A stretch of DNA of 64,000 nt from Aquibacillus halophilus. GTDB lineage: Bacteria; Bacillota; Bacilli; Bacillales; Amphibacillaceae. Location of the stretch: NCBI RefSeq assembly GCF_009649745.1, contig NZ_WJNG01000011.1:124001-188000 (forward strand). The letters are read 5' to 3'. A program made the position numbers and the translations under genes. The notes beneath the pieces were generated by a model. It had not been told where the DNA came from, did no database searches, and saw nothing but the letters and a program-made list of their open reading frames with translations. Positions 18,815-29,025 of the stretch are shown one piece after another. The number at the start of each line of letters is the position of its first letter. Position 1 is the first letter of the stretch.

Positions 18815-20240
18815 GTCTGCTTCCTCCCTTCTCCCTGTTTTTAAACCAATCTCTGAATCTCTCTTTTTGTGGAACAGGTAAATCTCGGATATTCGTCCAT
18901 GACTTTATTTGACCCGGACCTTTTACTATCACTCCATCTTTAACAAATGGAGTAACAAGAAATGGGGCCATTCTAGTAGAAACATTGAATAGTTTTGAGG
19001 AGCTAGTTATCATACTAAATCCTTGCATGGCTAGTCTTTCTACCAAGTCCGATTTCTTCTCTTCTTCAACAATCTTCTGTCGATGTAGAATTAGTTGCTC
19101 ATGTAAAGGAATTTTAACTGGACACACTTCTGTACAAGCTCCACACAAAGATGACGCGTAGGGGAGCTCCTTATAATCCTCGTATCCACCAAGCACAGGA
19201 GTGATAACCGCCCCAATTGGTCCAGGATAAATAGAGCCATAGGCGTGACCTCCGACATGGCGATAGACTGGGCAAACATTTATACACGCTGCACAACGAA
19301 TACAATGAAGCGCTTCTTGAAACTCTGTACCTATCATTTTTGATCGCCCATTATCAACAATTACTAAATGAAACTCTTCTGGGCCATCGACATCACCTTC
19401 ATCCTTTGGACCAGTTAAAGCAGTTACATAACTAGTTAGCTTCTGACCAACCGCCGCTCTTGTCAAAAGACTGACTAAAACATCGAGTTCTTCCCATGTT
19501 GGTACAATTCGCTCCATGCCCATTACAGTTATCTGAGTCTTAGGCAATGTGGAAACCATTCGTGCATTTCCTTCATTTGTAACTAACGCAAAAGATCCAG
19601 ATTCTGCTATAGCAAAATTACAGCCCGTAATACCAACATCTGCAGATAAGAATTCTTTTCTTAATTGTTCACGGGCAAATAACGTTAGTTCTTCGGGTTT
19701 TTCAGAATTGGTATAACCTAGCTTCTCCTTAAATACATCTCGTATCTGCTCCTTATTCTTGTGTAAGGCTGGAGCAACAATATGGGATGGAGGGTCATGG
19801 TCATCAATTTGAAGAATGTATTCACCTAAATCGGTTTCAACTACTTCACATCCATTAGCTTCCAAGACTTCATTTAAACCAATCTCTTCAGTGACCATGG
19901 ACTTTGCTTTTGCTACTTTCTTAGCATTTTTCTTCGCAATTACTTCACTAACATACTGATTTGCATCATCAGCTGTTTCAGCAAAATAAACATGCCCACC
20001 TCGGTTTGCTACCTGCTCACTTAGCTGTTGCAAATAAAAGTCTAAATTTTCCAGTGTATGCTGTCTTATTTCTTGCCCGAGCGTCCGCCACTCTTCCCAG
20101 TCACCCAGTTCTTCTGCTGCTTTGGCACGATTAGTTTGCAATCTTCCTTGCGCTGAACGAACAGCACCTCTCATAAAGTCATCACCAAGACCTTTGTCTA
20201 TTCGGTTTGTAAATTCCTTTTCTCCGATGTGCATCGGCAT
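18795..20240 (-). CDS. lutB: L-lactate utilisation iron-sulphur protein LutB
   Basis: 481 residues, as in B. subtilis LutB. The N-terminal part is a LUD domain ([15 protein letters not shown] near 135; [16 protein letters not shown] near 214). Two [4Fe-4S] motifs follow: [14 protein letters not shown] near 313 and [16 protein letters not shown] near 363. An aromatic-rich tail ends in [10 protein letters not shown]. The start codon overlaps the lutA stop as TAATG, so the genes are translationally coupled. It forms the electron-transfer core of the lactate-oxidising complex. Confidence 0.96.
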   Translation of the reverse strand: MPMHIGEKEFTNRIDKGLGDDFMRGAVRSAQGRLQTNRAKAAEELGDWEEWRTLGQEIRQHTLENLDFYLQQLSEQVANRGGHVYFAETADDANQYVSEVIAKKNAKKVAKAKSMVTEEIGLNEVLEANGCEVVETDLGEYILQIDDHDPPSHIVAPALHKNKEQIRDVFKEKLGYTNSEKPEELTLFAREQLRKEFLSADVGITGCNFAIAESGSFALVTNEGNARMVSTLPKTQITVMGMERIVPTWEELDVLVSLLTRAAVGQKLTSYVTALTGPKDEGDVDGPEEFHLVIVDNGRSKMIGTEFQEALHCIRCAACINVCPVYRHVGGHAYGSIYPGPIGAVITPVLGGYEDYKELPYASSLCGACTEVCPVKIPLHEQLILHRQKIVEEEKKSDLVERLAMQGFSMITSSSKLFNVSTRMAPFLVTPFVKDGVIVKGPGQIKSWTNIRDLPVPQKERFRDWFKNREKGGSRHGQRGN

Positions 20241-20965
20241 TAGACTTCACCCCGACTGTTCAAAATTTCGGCAATATGCATAACTTTTACTGGCTTATTC
20301 TGACGAGAAATTCGCCCACCAATATTCATTAAGCAACCACCATCTGCTCCAATTAAAACTTCTGCTTCGGTTCCTTCAATATGCTCAATTTTCTCATCAA
20401 CCATCTGCTCGGAAATCTGTGCCATTTTTACCGCAAAAGTGCCTCCAAATCCACAGCAATCATGTCGATTTGGAAGATCTACCATTTCCAATCCTTTAAC
20501 ATGACTTAATAGTTTAAAAGGCGCATCTTTCACTCCCAACAGTCGAGTCATGTGACAGGAAGTATGATAAGTTGCTTTTGCATGAAATTCAGAACCAGTA
20601 TCTTCAATTGCGAGTACTTCTGTTAAAAATTGGGTAAGCTCATATGTTTTTTCCTTCAACTCTTTTGCCTTAGCTTCCCAAACAGGGTCATCCTTAAAAA
20701 TCGATTCGTATTCATGAAACATATACGCGCATGAACCAGATGGACTGACTACATACTCAGCATCAGCAAAAGTAGTAATCATGTGTTTTGCGGTAGCTTT
20801 TGTTTTTTCACGATAACCACTGTTGTATGCAGGTTGGCCACAGCAAGTTTGTGTTTCCGGAAAATCCACCTCACAACCAAATCGTTCTAATAACTCAACT
20901 GTTGCTTTACAAGCGTTCACATAAAAGACATCCCCAAGACACGTGATAAATATGGATACTTTCAT
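20240..20965 (-). CDS. lutA: L-lactate utilisation protein LutA (CCG-domain)
   Basis: 241 residues with two cysteine-rich CCG motifs: [15 protein letters not shown] near 41 and [13 protein letters not shown] near 169. These are the pattern of heterodisulfide reductase-like subunits that bind noncubane Fe-S clusters. Starts 85 bases after the stop of the DeoR gene, with GGGAGGG upstream of ATG. No clear GntR-type LutR operator is seen, and the spacer has no strong terminator. Expression together with the upstream rha genes is therefore possible. Confidence 0.95.
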   Translation of the reverse strand: MKVSIFITCLGDVFYVNACKATVELLERFGCEVDFPETQTCCGQPAYNSGYREKTKATAKHMITTFADAEYVVSPSGSCAYMFHEYESIFKDDPVWEAKAKELKEKTYELTQFLTEVLAIEDTGSEFHAKATYHTSCHMTRLLGVKDAPFKLLSHVKGLEMVDLPNRHDCCGFGGTFAVKMAQISEQMVDEKIEHIEGTEAEVLIGADGGCLMNIGGRISRQNKPVKVMHIAEILNSRGEV

Positions 20966-21049
20966 TTTCTACCCTCCCAAGGATAAAAATTGGTTGTCTT
21001 ATAACTATACAATTTCCTGAAACTCGTATATAGGCTGTATTGTAATTTA

Positions 21050-21814
21050 TTAGTTTACTTTTATAAGATTAAGCGACTTCTCTTCTAACTGTTGCATGAT
21101 ACCAGGTTTGATCTGGCTATCTGTGATCACATGATCAATTTTGTCTAAGCTACTTAATCTGGAGAAGGCTTGGACCCCGAATTTTGTATGATCAATCATT
21201 ATATATACCAAATCAGTAATATCTATCATTTTCTTCTTAATACGTGCCTGTTGTTCGTTTGACTCACTTATACCACGCTCTATATGTAGCCCCTTACAAG
21301 AGATAAAGGCTTTATTAACGTGATAACTATCTAATGACGACTCTGCAAGCGGACCTACATAAGATAACGATTCCGGAGCTAAAATCCCCCCAGTTGATAT
21401 AACAGCAATTTCTTTTTTTGCACTTAGTTCCATCACTACTTTTATTGAATTAGTCAAAACAGTAATCGGGATATTAGGCAAGGCTTTTGCCATATACCAA
21501 GCAGTTGTACTTGCATCCAGGATTATTTTATCACCCTCATTTACTTGTTTTACCGCTTCTAGAGCTATCTCCTTTTTCTCTTTCACATTGGTTATTTCTC
21601 TTTCTGAATAAGGAAGTTCTAGCGATTCACTTGGAGACACACTAATAGCGCCACCATGACTCCTTGATAGCTTTTTGTCCTTTTCTAACTTTTCTAAATC
21701 TCTACGAATAGTTTCTTCAGTTACAGAGAATATGTTACTTAATTCTGATACACGAATACTTTTGCGTTCATTAAGAATTTCAACTATTTTATGTTGTCTC
21801 TCACCGACAAGCAC
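21050..21814 (-). CDS. rhaR: DeoR family regulator, RhaR-like
   Basis: 254 residues. N-terminal HTH_DeoR: GERQHKIVEILNERKSIRVSEL, then VTEETIRRDLEKLEKDKKLSRSHGGAIS. The rest is the sugar-phosphate isomerase-like effector domain (GDKIILDASTTAWYMAKALP, STGGILAPESLSYVG). GTG 21814 is chosen because AGTAGGGG lies about five bases upstream and the protein then begins at the position expected for RhaR. A longer frame to 21913 runs back through a hairpin. It sits between rhaEW and lutABC, so it is probably the rhamnose repressor, responding to rhamnulose-1-phosphate or a related effector. Confidence 0.88.
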   Translation of the reverse strand: MLVGERQHKIVEILNERKSIRVSELSNIFSVTEETIRRDLEKLEKDKKLSRSHGGAISVSPSESLELPYSEREITNVKEKKEIALEAVKQVNEGDKIILDASTTAWYMAKALPNIPITVLTNSIKVVMELSAKKEIAVISTGGILAPESLSYVGPLAESSLDSYHVNKAFISCKGLHIERGISESNEQQARIKKKMIDITDLVYIMIDHTKFGVQAFSRLSSLDKIDHVITDSQIKPGIMQQLEEKSLNLIKVN

Positions 21815-21877
21815 TACGTCCCCTACTTTCATTGTGTCAGAGCTTAAAATAAACTCTCTCGTTTTAACACTAATTAT

Positions 21878-21917
21878 AATTATGGGTAGGAAGTTAAGCA
21901 ACTCCCTACCCATAATT
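21878..21917 (-). terminator. intercistronic hairpin after rhaEW
   Basis: AATTATGGGTAGG pairs with CCTACCCATAATT over a 14-base loop, ten bases past the rhaEW stop. No T-run follows on the minus strand, so it may stabilise the upstream message or only partly terminate. Confidence 0.7.
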
Positions 21918-21926
21918 GGACTTTAA

Positions 21927-23996
21927 TTATCTAGTGAATGCGGCTGCAACTCCACCATCTACAGTAACCATACATCCAGTTGTTTTTGCGGATTTGGCTG
22001 ATGCTAAGAATGCAATGGATTCTGCGATGTCCTGAGGTAAAATATTCACATTCAAAATTGTACGCTTACGATAATGCTCTTCTAGGTCGTCGGTACCAAT
22101 CCCATAAGAAGAAGCTCTTTCTTCCTTCCACTCCGAATCCCAGATTTTCGAACCACGAATAACTGCATCCGGAAGCACCGAGTTAACGCGAATACCATAT
22201 TGACCACCATCAGCAGCAACGGTACGAGCAAGATGAACTTCTGCAGCTTTAGCTGTGCTATATGCAGCAGCATTTTTTCCTGCGTAAATCGAATTTTTCG
22301 ATCCAACGAATACCATGTTCCCGCCAATTTCTTGCTTTTTCATTAATTTGAACGCTTCCCTAGCGACCAAGAAGTAACCAGTTACTAACACACTGATATT
22401 AAGATTCCATTTATCAAGTGTAGTCTCCTCGAAAGGGCTTGAACTAGCTAGACCAGCATTATTTACGATAATGTCCAATCCGCCATAGGTTAAAACTGTC
22501 TCATTTATAGCAGCAGTTACTTCTTCTTCCTTTGTCACATCCATCTTAACTGCTATTGCACGACTTTCACCGAACTTTTCGTTTATCTCCACGGCTAGTT
22601 CTTGTGCGCCTTCTAAATTAATATCAGCTACAACAACATGGGCACCATCTCTAACAAGACGAATACACGTGGCACTACCGATTCCACCAGCTCCTCCAGT
22701 TACAAAAGCAACCTGACGAGAGAAGTCAGCTTCAGCTGGAGCAAGACTTAGCTTGTAAAGCTCTAACGGCCAGTATTCAATGGCAAACGATTCCTCTTCA
22801 TTTAATGAAACAAAGTCGCCTAGAATAGTCGATCCTCTCATAACTGAAACAGCACGATGATAAAGTGATTCACTTACTTTAGCAGCAGTCCAGTTTTTAC
22901 CTGTGTTAAGCATACCCACACCTGGAATTAAAATCACTCGTGGAGCTGCCTCAACCATCTTATCCCCCTCAGCCTTGTTTCGCTCAAAATAAGCAACATA
23001 CTCTTCTTTGAATGTTGTAATAGCCGTTTTAACACTTTCTATTAAACTCTCAACATCTTTACTACTAGGATCCCAGTCTACTAAAAGAGGTACTCTCTTT
23101 GTATGTACCAAGTGATCTGGACATGCGGCACCGACCTGGGCGAGTTCGTTTGCATCATTACTATTTACAAACGACAAGATTTCGTCACTGTCGTCAAACG
23201 TAACCAGCATTTTTTTGTTCGAGTCACTTACTTGACCACGAACAACTGGTAAGACCTGAGTCAGAATTTCTTTTCTTTCTTGTTCCTCTAACGAATCATA
23301 CTTATTTCCACCAAACAATGTTGCCTCTTTTGCTTTTGCTTCTATATAATCTTCAGCTTCTTGAATAATAGAAATGGTTTTATAATAGCTTTCTTCTGAT
23401 GTCTCTCCCCACGTCACTAGGCCATGCTTTTCCATGATGACTAATTCAGGGTTAGGATGGTTTTGTACACCTTCTGCAATCATTTTAGAAAGTTTAAATC
23501 CCGGACGAATATATGGAACCCAAACAAAACGATCCCCATAGATTTCTTCTGCAATTTGTTTACCATTGTCCGCACAAGCGATACTAATAATCGCGTCGGG
23601 ATGTGTATGATCAACATGCTTAAAAGGTAAAAATGCATGTAACAATGTTTCAATTGAAGAACGCGGATGTTTGGCATCTATCATACAATGCGCTAAATAG
23701 TTAACCATATCTTCATCAGACATATCGTCTTTTTCCATCAAAGGTCTGATGTCTTCCATTTTTAATCCTGTGAAGTTTTTTGCTTTCATGGTAGCAAGGT
23801 CAGAACCACTACCCTTGACCCACATTACTTCGATGTCATTACCACGAAAATCTTTTTCGATTGATTTGGTGGAAGTATTTCCACCACCCCAGTTCGCAAC
23901 TGATCGATCTGATCCTAATAAGTTAGAACGATAGACTAATTGAGCTAAACCTGTTTCATTTTCCGTTTGATTACTACCCCATTTGTTTTGTACCAA
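21927..23996 (-). CDS. rhaEW: bifunctional rhamnulose-1-phosphate aldolase / L-lactaldehyde dehydrogenase
   Basis: 689-residue fusion. Residues 1-410 are a class II aldolase domain: WGGGNTSTK near 37, zinc histidines in HVDHTHPDAI near 131, and MEKHGLVTWGE near 188. Residues 425-689 are an SDR domain: FVTGGAGGIGSATCIRL near 429, NNAGLASS near 516, catalytic YSTAKAAE near 580. Same architecture as B. subtilis YuxG/RhaEW, which splits L-rhamnulose-1-P to DHAP and L-lactaldehyde and oxidises the latter to L-lactate. TTG start 23996 has GGGGAGG eight bases upstream. The lactate feeds LutABC encoded just downstream. Confidence 0.95.
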   Translation of the reverse strand: MVQNKWGSNQTENETGLAQLVYRSNLLGSDRSVANWGGGNTSTKSIEKDFRGNDIEVMWVKGSGSDLATMKAKNFTGLKMEDIRPLMEKDDMSDEDMVNYLAHCMIDAKHPRSSIETLLHAFLPFKHVDHTHPDAIISIACADNGKQIAEEIYGDRFVWVPYIRPGFKLSKMIAEGVQNHPNPELVIMEKHGLVTWGETSEESYYKTISIIQEAEDYIEAKAKEATLFGGNKYDSLEEQERKEILTQVLPVVRGQVSDSNKKMLVTFDDSDEILSFVNSNDANELAQVGAACPDHLVHTKRVPLLVDWDPSSKDVESLIESVKTAITTFKEEYVAYFERNKAEGDKMVEAAPRVILIPGVGMLNTGKNWTAAKVSESLYHRAVSVMRGSTILGDFVSLNEEESFAIEYWPLELYKLSLAPAEADFSRQVAFVTGGAGGIGSATCIRLVRDGAHVVVADINLEGAQELAVEINEKFGESRAIAVKMDVTKEEEVTAAINETVLTYGGLDIIVNNAGLASSSPFEETTLDKWNLNISVLVTGYFLVAREAFKLMKKQEIGGNMVFVGSKNSIYAGKNAAAYSTAKAAEVHLARTVAADGGQYGIRVNSVLPDAVIRGSKIWDSEWKEERASSYGIGTDDLEEHYRKRTILNVNILPQDIAESIAFLASAKSAKTTGCMVTVDGGVAAAFTR

Positions 23997-24038
23997 TATT
24001 GTTTCCTCCCCGATTCATGATAAATAAAGAATAACATA

Positions 24039-24055
24039 CTTTTGTTTATTTTTGA
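24039..24055 (-). promoter_or_regulatory. candidate regulator site upstream of rhaEW
   Basis: The minus strand reads TCAAAAATAAACAAAAG here, 43 bases before the start codon. The motif TCAA-(1-2)-ATAAACAAAA also makes both arms of the large palindrome before rhaD. DeoR-family repressors often bind AT-rich AAACAAA repeats, so RhaR is the likely ligand. This is inference. Confidence 0.5.
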
Positions 24056-24125
24056 ATAGTTATTTTTATATTGTTTTTAGAAGATTATAGGTTTGTTTTT
24101 TGATTGTAACATTATTGAAAACAAA

Positions 24126-24162
24126 AAAAGAGGCAATGATCCGAAGACCATTACCTCTTTTA
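24126..24162 (-). terminator. rhaD terminator
   Basis: AAAAGAGG-C-AATG pairs with CATT-A-CCTCTTTT, with T's beyond on the minus strand, just downstream of the rhaD stop codon. Confidence 0.85.
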
Positions 24163-24170
24163 ATTATACC

Positions 24171-25013
24171 CTATATAAAATGTTTATTTGGTACTACACC
24201 AAATGCTTTTGCTAATTCAACAAGTTGCTCATCCGTTATTGCTTGTTTCATCCCACCATGATGGGCGTTGATTAACATATAAATCTGTGCAGCCTTTTCA
24301 GCTGTTTCAATTAAGCCAAAAGCCTCATCAATGGTTTGACCTGCACCAAAAATACCGTGGTGTGGCCAAACGACCAAGCGAAAATCATTCATTTTATCAG
24401 CTGTTTCCATTCCTATTTCATCTGTACCAGGAACCATCCAAGGTAATATAGCAACCCCTTCAGGAAATACCACGATACATTCGGTACACATTTTCCATAA
24501 AGTCTTTGAAAAACTCTTCTCATCTAATTCATGTGTAAAAGTCATGGCAATAATATTGGTTGCGTGATTATGCATAATCACACGGTGATTCAGATCTTTA
24601 CCAAGGCGAACGATATGACTCCTAAAATGAGAAGAAAGTTCACTAGTTGGTTTTCCATCACAAGTTAGTCCCCATAACAGCTCAACACTATTTCCATCAC
24701 CACTTACACGAAGAATACCAAGACATTCAGCAGGGTTAGATCTTACATTTTTAAAATACTTCCCAGATCCTGTAACAATGAAGAATTTATTCGCAAGTTC
24801 TACTACCGGAAAGTCAAGTGGAACAGTACGTAATACCCGATCAGTATCTAGGTAATGTCTAACTTCCTCTTCCTTGAGCAGGTAACTTATGTTTCCTCCA
24901 TTACGTTCATCCCACCCAAACTTCCACATGCTATATGTTATATCCATCATTTCCTTGACGAACGGAGCCTCTAACACCAATAAATCATTTTGAACCTCTT
25001 GAATGATTTTCAT
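24171..25013 (-). CDS. rhaD: rhamnulose-1-phosphate aldolase
   Basis: 280 residues, close to the size and sequence pattern of E. coli RhaD. Marks: [12 protein letters not shown] near 33, [14 protein letters not shown] near 76, catalytic Glu in TSELSSHF near 123, zinc histidines in MHNHATN near 147 and [10 protein letters not shown] near 216, and [12 protein letters not shown]. It cleaves L-rhamnulose-1-P to DHAP and L-lactaldehyde. It has its own promoter region with a large palindrome, and a terminator on each side, so it is a separate unit from rhaBA and rhaEW. Its reaction duplicates that of the RhaE domain. Confidence 0.95.
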   Translation of the reverse strand: MKIIQEVQNDLLVLEAPFVKEMMDITYSMWKFGWDERNGGNISYLLKEEEVRHYLDTDRVLRTVPLDFPVVELANKFFIVTGSGKYFKNVRSNPAECLGILRVSGDGNSVELLWGLTCDGKPTSELSSHFRSHIVRLGKDLNHRVIMHNHATNIIAMTFTHELDEKSFSKTLWKMCTECIVVFPEGVAILPWMVPGTDEIGMETADKMNDFRLVVWPHHGIFGAGQTIDEAFGLIETAEKAAQIYMLINAHHGGMKQAITDEQLVELAKAFGVVPNKHFI

Positions 25014-25102
25014 TTTTCTTCGCCCTCTCAGGTATTAAATAATTTTTTAATAGTTTGTGAAGTGTTGAATTATCTAACTCCATATTACAACTGAACATCA
25101 AA

Positions 25103-25147
25103 CAAATCAACATAAACAAAAAAACAATTTTTGTTTATGTTGATTTG
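25103..25147. promoter_or_regulatory. 20-bp-arm inverted repeat upstream of rhaD
   Basis: Perfect 20-base arms (25103-25122 and 25128-25147, containing ATAAACAAAAA and TTTTTGTTTAT) around a 5-base spacer, about 90-135 bases upstream of the rhaD start. The arms share TCAA-N-ATAAACAAAA with the site before rhaEW. The poly-T after the left arm is too internal for a terminator, and rhaA has its own terminator at 25191. It is most likely an operator for the DeoR or AraC regulator. Confidence 0.65.
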
Positions 25148-25190
25148 TGTACTTTATGTGACTTATCCATGTCTTGTTCGACGAAAAAAT

Positions 25191-25218
25191 AGCCTAGTGA
25201 TCATAAAATCACTAGGCT
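25191..25218 (-). terminator. rhaA terminator
   Basis: AGCCTAGTGAT pairs with ATCACTAGGCT around CATAAA, followed on the minus strand by ATTTTTTCG. Confidence 0.92.
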
Positions 25219-25226
25219 TTCCTACT

Positions 25227-26480
25227 TTATCGTTTTGATAATACTTCTTTTTCATAGCTTTGTATATCTTCCAACCACGCTTCTCTTACTGGCACCCCCG
25301 TTTGCTCGCAATAGTAATCCCAAATAGCACCGAATGGATAGGTTTTAAACTCTTCCATTAAAGCAAGTCTCTCAGTAAAGTTACCTTCTTCTTGTAGCTG
25401 TTTCAAATAATCATTTGGTACAAGCATCGCATATAACAACGCTTTAATCATATTGCGCGTTCCGATTGTCCAAGCCGCCACACGATTAATACTTGCATCA
25501 AAAAAATCAAGACCAATCATTACTTTATCAAGCGCATCATTACGAACAATTTCTAATCCTATCTCACGTAGCTCATCATCAAGAATAACAACATGGTCAC
25601 TATCCCATCTTACTGGTCTGGATACGTGTAATGCTAGTTTATCGCTATAAAGCAGCATAGCTGATATCTTATTGGATACAACTTCCGTAGGGTGGTAGTG
25701 TCCAGTATCTAGTAAGCACAGTTTATTGTTTTTAAGCGCGTAGCCCATATAAAACTCATGAGACCCAACTACATAAGCTTCCGACCCGATACCAAACAGT
25801 TTACTTTCTACGGCATCGATATTATATTTTTCATCAATTTCCACTTTAAAAATTTCATCTAGTGAATCTTTTAATCTCTTTCTTGGAGTCAAGCGATCAC
25901 TTGGAATATCTTTATACCCGTCTGGAATCCAGATATTTGTAAGTGCTGGTGTTCCTAACTCTGCACCAAAATAGGCTGCAATTTTACGACTAGCTATACA
26001 GTGTCTGATCCAAAAGTCTCTGACTTCTTTATCCGGGTGTGATAAAGTCAGTCCATCATCTGCCTTCGGGTGTGAAAATAAAGTTGGATTAAAATCTAAT
26101 CCTAGTCCATGTTCCTTTGCCCAGTTAACCCAATTCTGGAAATGTTTCGGTTCTAATTGATCTCTTTCTACTACTTTTCCGGCTGTTTCACCATAAATCG
26201 CATGTAGATTGACACGGTGCTTGCCAGGGATAAGTGAAAGTGCTTTTTCTAAATCTCCTCTAAGCTCTTTAGGTGTTGTTGCTTTTCCAGGATAGTTTCC
26301 TGTTACATCAATTCCGCCTGACAATTCTTGTTGGTTCGTTTCAAATCCCCCAATGTCATCCCCTTGCCAACAGTGAATCGAAATCGGAACACTTTTCAGT
26401 TTTTCCAGTACTTGATCAACATCTATACCCCATTTTTCATAGTCCTTTTTAGCTCTTTGGTAATTTTCATTTACTGACAT
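25227..26480 (-). CDS. rhaA: L-rhamnose isomerase
   Basis: 417 residues, full length for RhaA. It converts L-rhamnose to L-rhamnulose with a divalent metal. Blocks: [14 protein letters not shown] near 34, [21 protein letters not shown] near 129, TDVTGNYPG-type loop near 58, and [18 protein letters not shown] near 257 with the metal-binding Asp/His. ATG 26480 follows AGGAGGAACAATA. It lies 17 bases after rhaB with no terminator, so rhaBA is an operon. Confidence 0.96.
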   Translation of the reverse strand: MSVNENYQRAKKDYEKWGIDVDQVLEKLKSVPISIHCWQGDDIGGFETNQQELSGGIDVTGNYPGKATTPKELRGDLEKALSLIPGKHRVNLHAIYGETAGKVVERDQLEPKHFQNWVNWAKEHGLGLDFNPTLFSHPKADDGLTLSHPDKEVRDFWIRHCIASRKIAAYFGAELGTPALTNIWIPDGYKDIPSDRLTPRKRLKDSLDEIFKVEIDEKYNIDAVESKLFGIGSEAYVVGSHEFYMGYALKNNKLCLLDTGHYHPTEVVSNKISAMLLYSDKLALHVSRPVRWDSDHVVILDDELREIGLEIVRNDALDKVMIGLDFFDASINRVAAWTIGTRNMIKALLYAMLVPNDYLKQLQEEGNFTERLALMEEFKTYPFGAIWDYYCEQTGVPVREAWLEDIQSYEKEVLSKR

Positions 26481-26497
26481 TATTGTTCCTCCTATTT

Positions 26498-27901
26498 CTA
26501 CTTATTTACAAATTGTTTAATCTCAAAAGAGTGTTTAATCATCTTTCTGGCTTCACTGATATCGGTTAATTCACCTAGCGTCATTAATTGCGAAACAATA
26601 TTGCCAATCGCTGTTGCTTCCACAGGTCCAGCTAATACTTCTTTATTTGTCGTATCGGCAATCAGTTGATTTAGCATTTCATTTTGACAGCCTCCACCAA
26701 TGACATTGATTTTTTTAAATTCTTTTTCATAGATTTCTTCAATTTGGTTAATAGCTGTTTGGTAACTAACTGCCAAACTATCAAAGACACATTTTGCTAC
26801 TTCACCTGGCGTAGTAGGAATCTGTTGCTCCGTCTCCTCGCAATATTTTTGGATCTCTTCAATCATGTTATCCGGTAGCAGAAAACGATCATGGTCCACA
26901 TTTACTTTGGACCAAAATCCAGTTGATTGATTTGCTAGGTCGACTAATTCAGCGAAGCTGTATTGATCATCATAATTCCTTTTCACCTCTTGAATCATCC
27001 ACAATCCCATGATGTTTTTCAAAAAGCGATAACGATAGTCTAAGCCGCCTTCGTTAGTGAAATTATAGTCCAATGCTTTTGTAATACAGATCGGAAAACT
27101 ATTTTCAACACCAATCAATGACCACGTGCCTGAGCTGATGTATATCGTATCGTCTTCCTCTGGAACTGAAACCACCGCAGAACCTGTATCATGGGTTGCT
27201 GGTAGTAATACCTTCATATCAAATCCAAATTCAGCTACGAGCTCTTCTCTTAATGTTCCAAGTTCTGTCTTAGGTGGTTTAATCTCTTGGAACATTTCTT
27301 TATTAATCCCTAACTGATCCAATAAGTCCTTATCCCACTTTTTTGTGAAAGCATTAACTAATTGGGTCGATGTGGCATTGGTGTATTCGTTTGCTTTTTT
27401 TCCAGTTAACAAAAAGTTAAAATAATCCGGAATCATAAGAAAAGACTTTGTTTTGTTCAAGATTTCAGGATTACTTTTCTTAATAGAATACAACTGATAA
27501 ATGGTGTTAAATTTTTGGAATTGAATGCCCGTTTCTAGATATAACCTTTCCTTACTGATTATCTCAAAGACTTCTTCCATCATTCCGTCTGTTCTTGAAT
27601 CACGATAAGCAATAGCATCGGTAAGTAGCTGATCAAATTCATCCAATAAAACAAAGTCAACCGCCCACGTATCAATTCCAATGCTCTCAGGCTGAAGTCC
27701 TTTTTCCAGACATTGATGAATACCATCCTTTATTTCTTGGAACAAGGACTTTATATCCCAACAATAGTGGTTGTTGTGTTTAATAAGCTTGTTTTCAAAC
27801 CGATAAACCTCTTCAAGTTTTAGCTGATTGCCTTCCAGATAACCAGCAATTAATCTACCACTAGAAGCACCTATATCAACTGCTAAACTACATTTGTTCA
27901 T
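26498..27901 (-). CDS. rhaB: rhamnulokinase
   Basis: 467-residue FGGY-family sugar kinase that phosphorylates L-rhamnulose at O1. Marks: [16 protein letters not shown] at the N-terminus, [13 protein letters not shown] near 75, substrate/ATP regions [15 protein letters not shown] near 235 and [11 protein letters not shown] near 257, and [17 protein letters not shown] near 395. ATG 27901 is preferred over an upstream TTG because GAGAGGTGAT lies directly before it. A perfect cre is located 15 bases upstream of the start. Confidence 0.95.
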   Translation of the reverse strand: MNKCSLAVDIGASSGRLIAGYLEGNQLKLEEVYRFENKLIKHNNHYCWDIKSLFQEIKDGIHQCLEKGLQPESIGIDTWAVDFVLLDEFDQLLTDAIAYRDSRTDGMMEEVFEIISKERLYLETGIQFQKFNTIYQLYSIKKSNPEILNKTKSFLMIPDYFNFLLTGKKANEYTNATSTQLVNAFTKKWDKDLLDQLGINKEMFQEIKPPKTELGTLREELVAEFGFDMKVLLPATHDTGSAVVSVPEEDDTIYISSGTWSLIGVENSFPICITKALDYNFTNEGGLDYRYRFLKNIMGLWMIQEVKRNYDDQYSFAELVDLANQSTGFWSKVNVDHDRFLLPDNMIEEIQKYCEETEQQIPTTPGEVAKCVFDSLAVSYQTAINQIEEIYEKEFKKINVIGGGCQNEMLNQLIADTTNKEVLAGPVEATAIGNIVSQLMTLGELTDISEARKMIKHSFEIKQFVNK

Positions 27902-27916
27902 CTTATCACCTCTCAA

Positions 27917-27930
27917 TGAAAGCGTTTTCT
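27917..27930. promoter_or_regulatory. CcpA cre site before rhaBA
   Basis: TGAAAGCGTTTTCT matches the cre consensus TGWAARCGYTWNCW at every position. It lies between the presumed promoter and the rhaB start codon, a typical roadblock place for CcpA catabolite repression. Confidence 0.88.
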
Positions 27931-28012
27931 GTTACTATTTTAATAGATATCTACTCTTTTTAACATAACGCAATTTATCTTTTTATTGTCCTTATTTGCA
28001 ATTAATCAAAAA

Positions 28013-28052
28013 AGAGCAGCTTATTAATCTCTACTGATTAATAAGCTGCTCT
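28013..28052 (-). terminator. terminator overlapping the end of the AraC gene
   Basis: AGAGCAGCTTATTAATC pairs with GATTAATAAGCTGCTCT around TCTACT, followed on the minus strand by TTTTTTGATT. The last codons of the AraC gene lie in the stem. Confidence 0.9.
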
Positions 28053-29017
28053 CGATATTTCTTTGGGGTGAGCCCATATTTTGTTTTAAAAATACGATAA
28101 AAGTAACTAATATTATCGTAACCGACTTGCTCAACAATTGAGGTTATTGAAATGTCCGTGCTTCTTAACAAGTCTTTCGCTTCTCGAAGACGCTTTTCCT
28201 GTAATAACTCTTTAAACGTTCGGCTAGTAACCTTCTTAATATTTTTGCTTAACCAATAATGCGGTTGATTCAATTGACCTGCTAATTCATATAAGGAAGC
28301 ATCCTTGAAATGCTCCTCAATATACTTTAAAGATTCCATTATTAATTGGTGTTGAATGAAGCTATGATCTTGTTTTTCAATTTTGTCTGAGTGCTTTATC
28401 AATTCAATCATTAACAAGCCCATATATAATTTAACCGTTGACTCTGATAACAAGGAAGGTTCCATGATTTCCATAATAATTTTATGAACTAATTCTTGAA
28501 TGATCTTAACCTCAGAAACAGCAAAATATAAGAACTGTCCTCGTTGTGTCTGATTAAATAGACTATTAATTAAGAAATCACCGATATTATTTTCTATATT
28601 GTCACCACTTAAATATGTAAAAATATAGTCAAAGAATTGTGGTTGAATTATAAAGTTAATAACAATATCATCATGCTGACAAGCCTTTATTTCATGTTCA
28701 ATGTATTGATTTAAAAGTAGTAGCTCTCCTTGTTTCAGAACAATACCCTCAGTGCCTACTTTTTGCTCAAGCTCGCCGTGATATACGTAGTTGATTTCTA
28801 TATAGTTATGCTTATGCTTAGGAAAATCGACAAAGCGTGTATGCTTTCTTATCATAATCATTTTATCTTGATTTAAAAATTTTTCACTTTCAATAACAAA
28901 ATTAGATTGGGATGTATAAATGTCTTTTCTGACTTCTTGACCTTGTTGTAGGATGATTCTTTCTTCTTCAGTTATCTCAATTAATTTATCCAGAAGGCTA
29001 GTCACAGAATTCTCCAT
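28031..29017 (-). CDS. AraC family regulator with N-terminal cupin-like sensing domain
   Basis: 328 residues. Residues 60-150 form a beta-rich cupin-type arm (VDFPKHKHNYIEINYVYHG; KQGELLLLNQYIEHE). The C-terminal 100 residues hold two HTH motifs: SLYELAGQLNQPHYWLSKNIKK, then ISITSIVEQVGYDNISYFYRIFKTKYGLTPKKYRE. It resembles RhaS/RhaR-type activators. It is third in an operon with two nucleoside hydrolases and directly upstream of rhaB, so it may govern either. ATG 29017 is close to its GGG; a GTG at 29005 is an alternative start. Confidence 0.9.
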   Translation of the reverse strand: MENSVTSLLDKLIEITEEERIILQQGQEVRKDIYTSQSNFVIESEKFLNQDKMIMIRKHTRFVDFPKHKHNYIEINYVYHGELEQKVGTEGIVLKQGELLLLNQYIEHEIKACQHDDIVINFIIQPQFFDYIFTYLSGDNIENNIGDFLINSLFNQTQRGQFLYFAVSEVKIIQELVHKIIMEIMEPSLLSESTVKLYMGLLMIELIKHSDKIEKQDHSFIQHQLIMESLKYIEEHFKDASLYELAGQLNQPHYWLSKNIKKVTSRTFKELLQEKRLREAKDLLRSTDISITSIVEQVGYDNISYFYRIFKTKYGLTPKKYREQLINQ

Positions 29018-29025
29018 CCCTTAAA

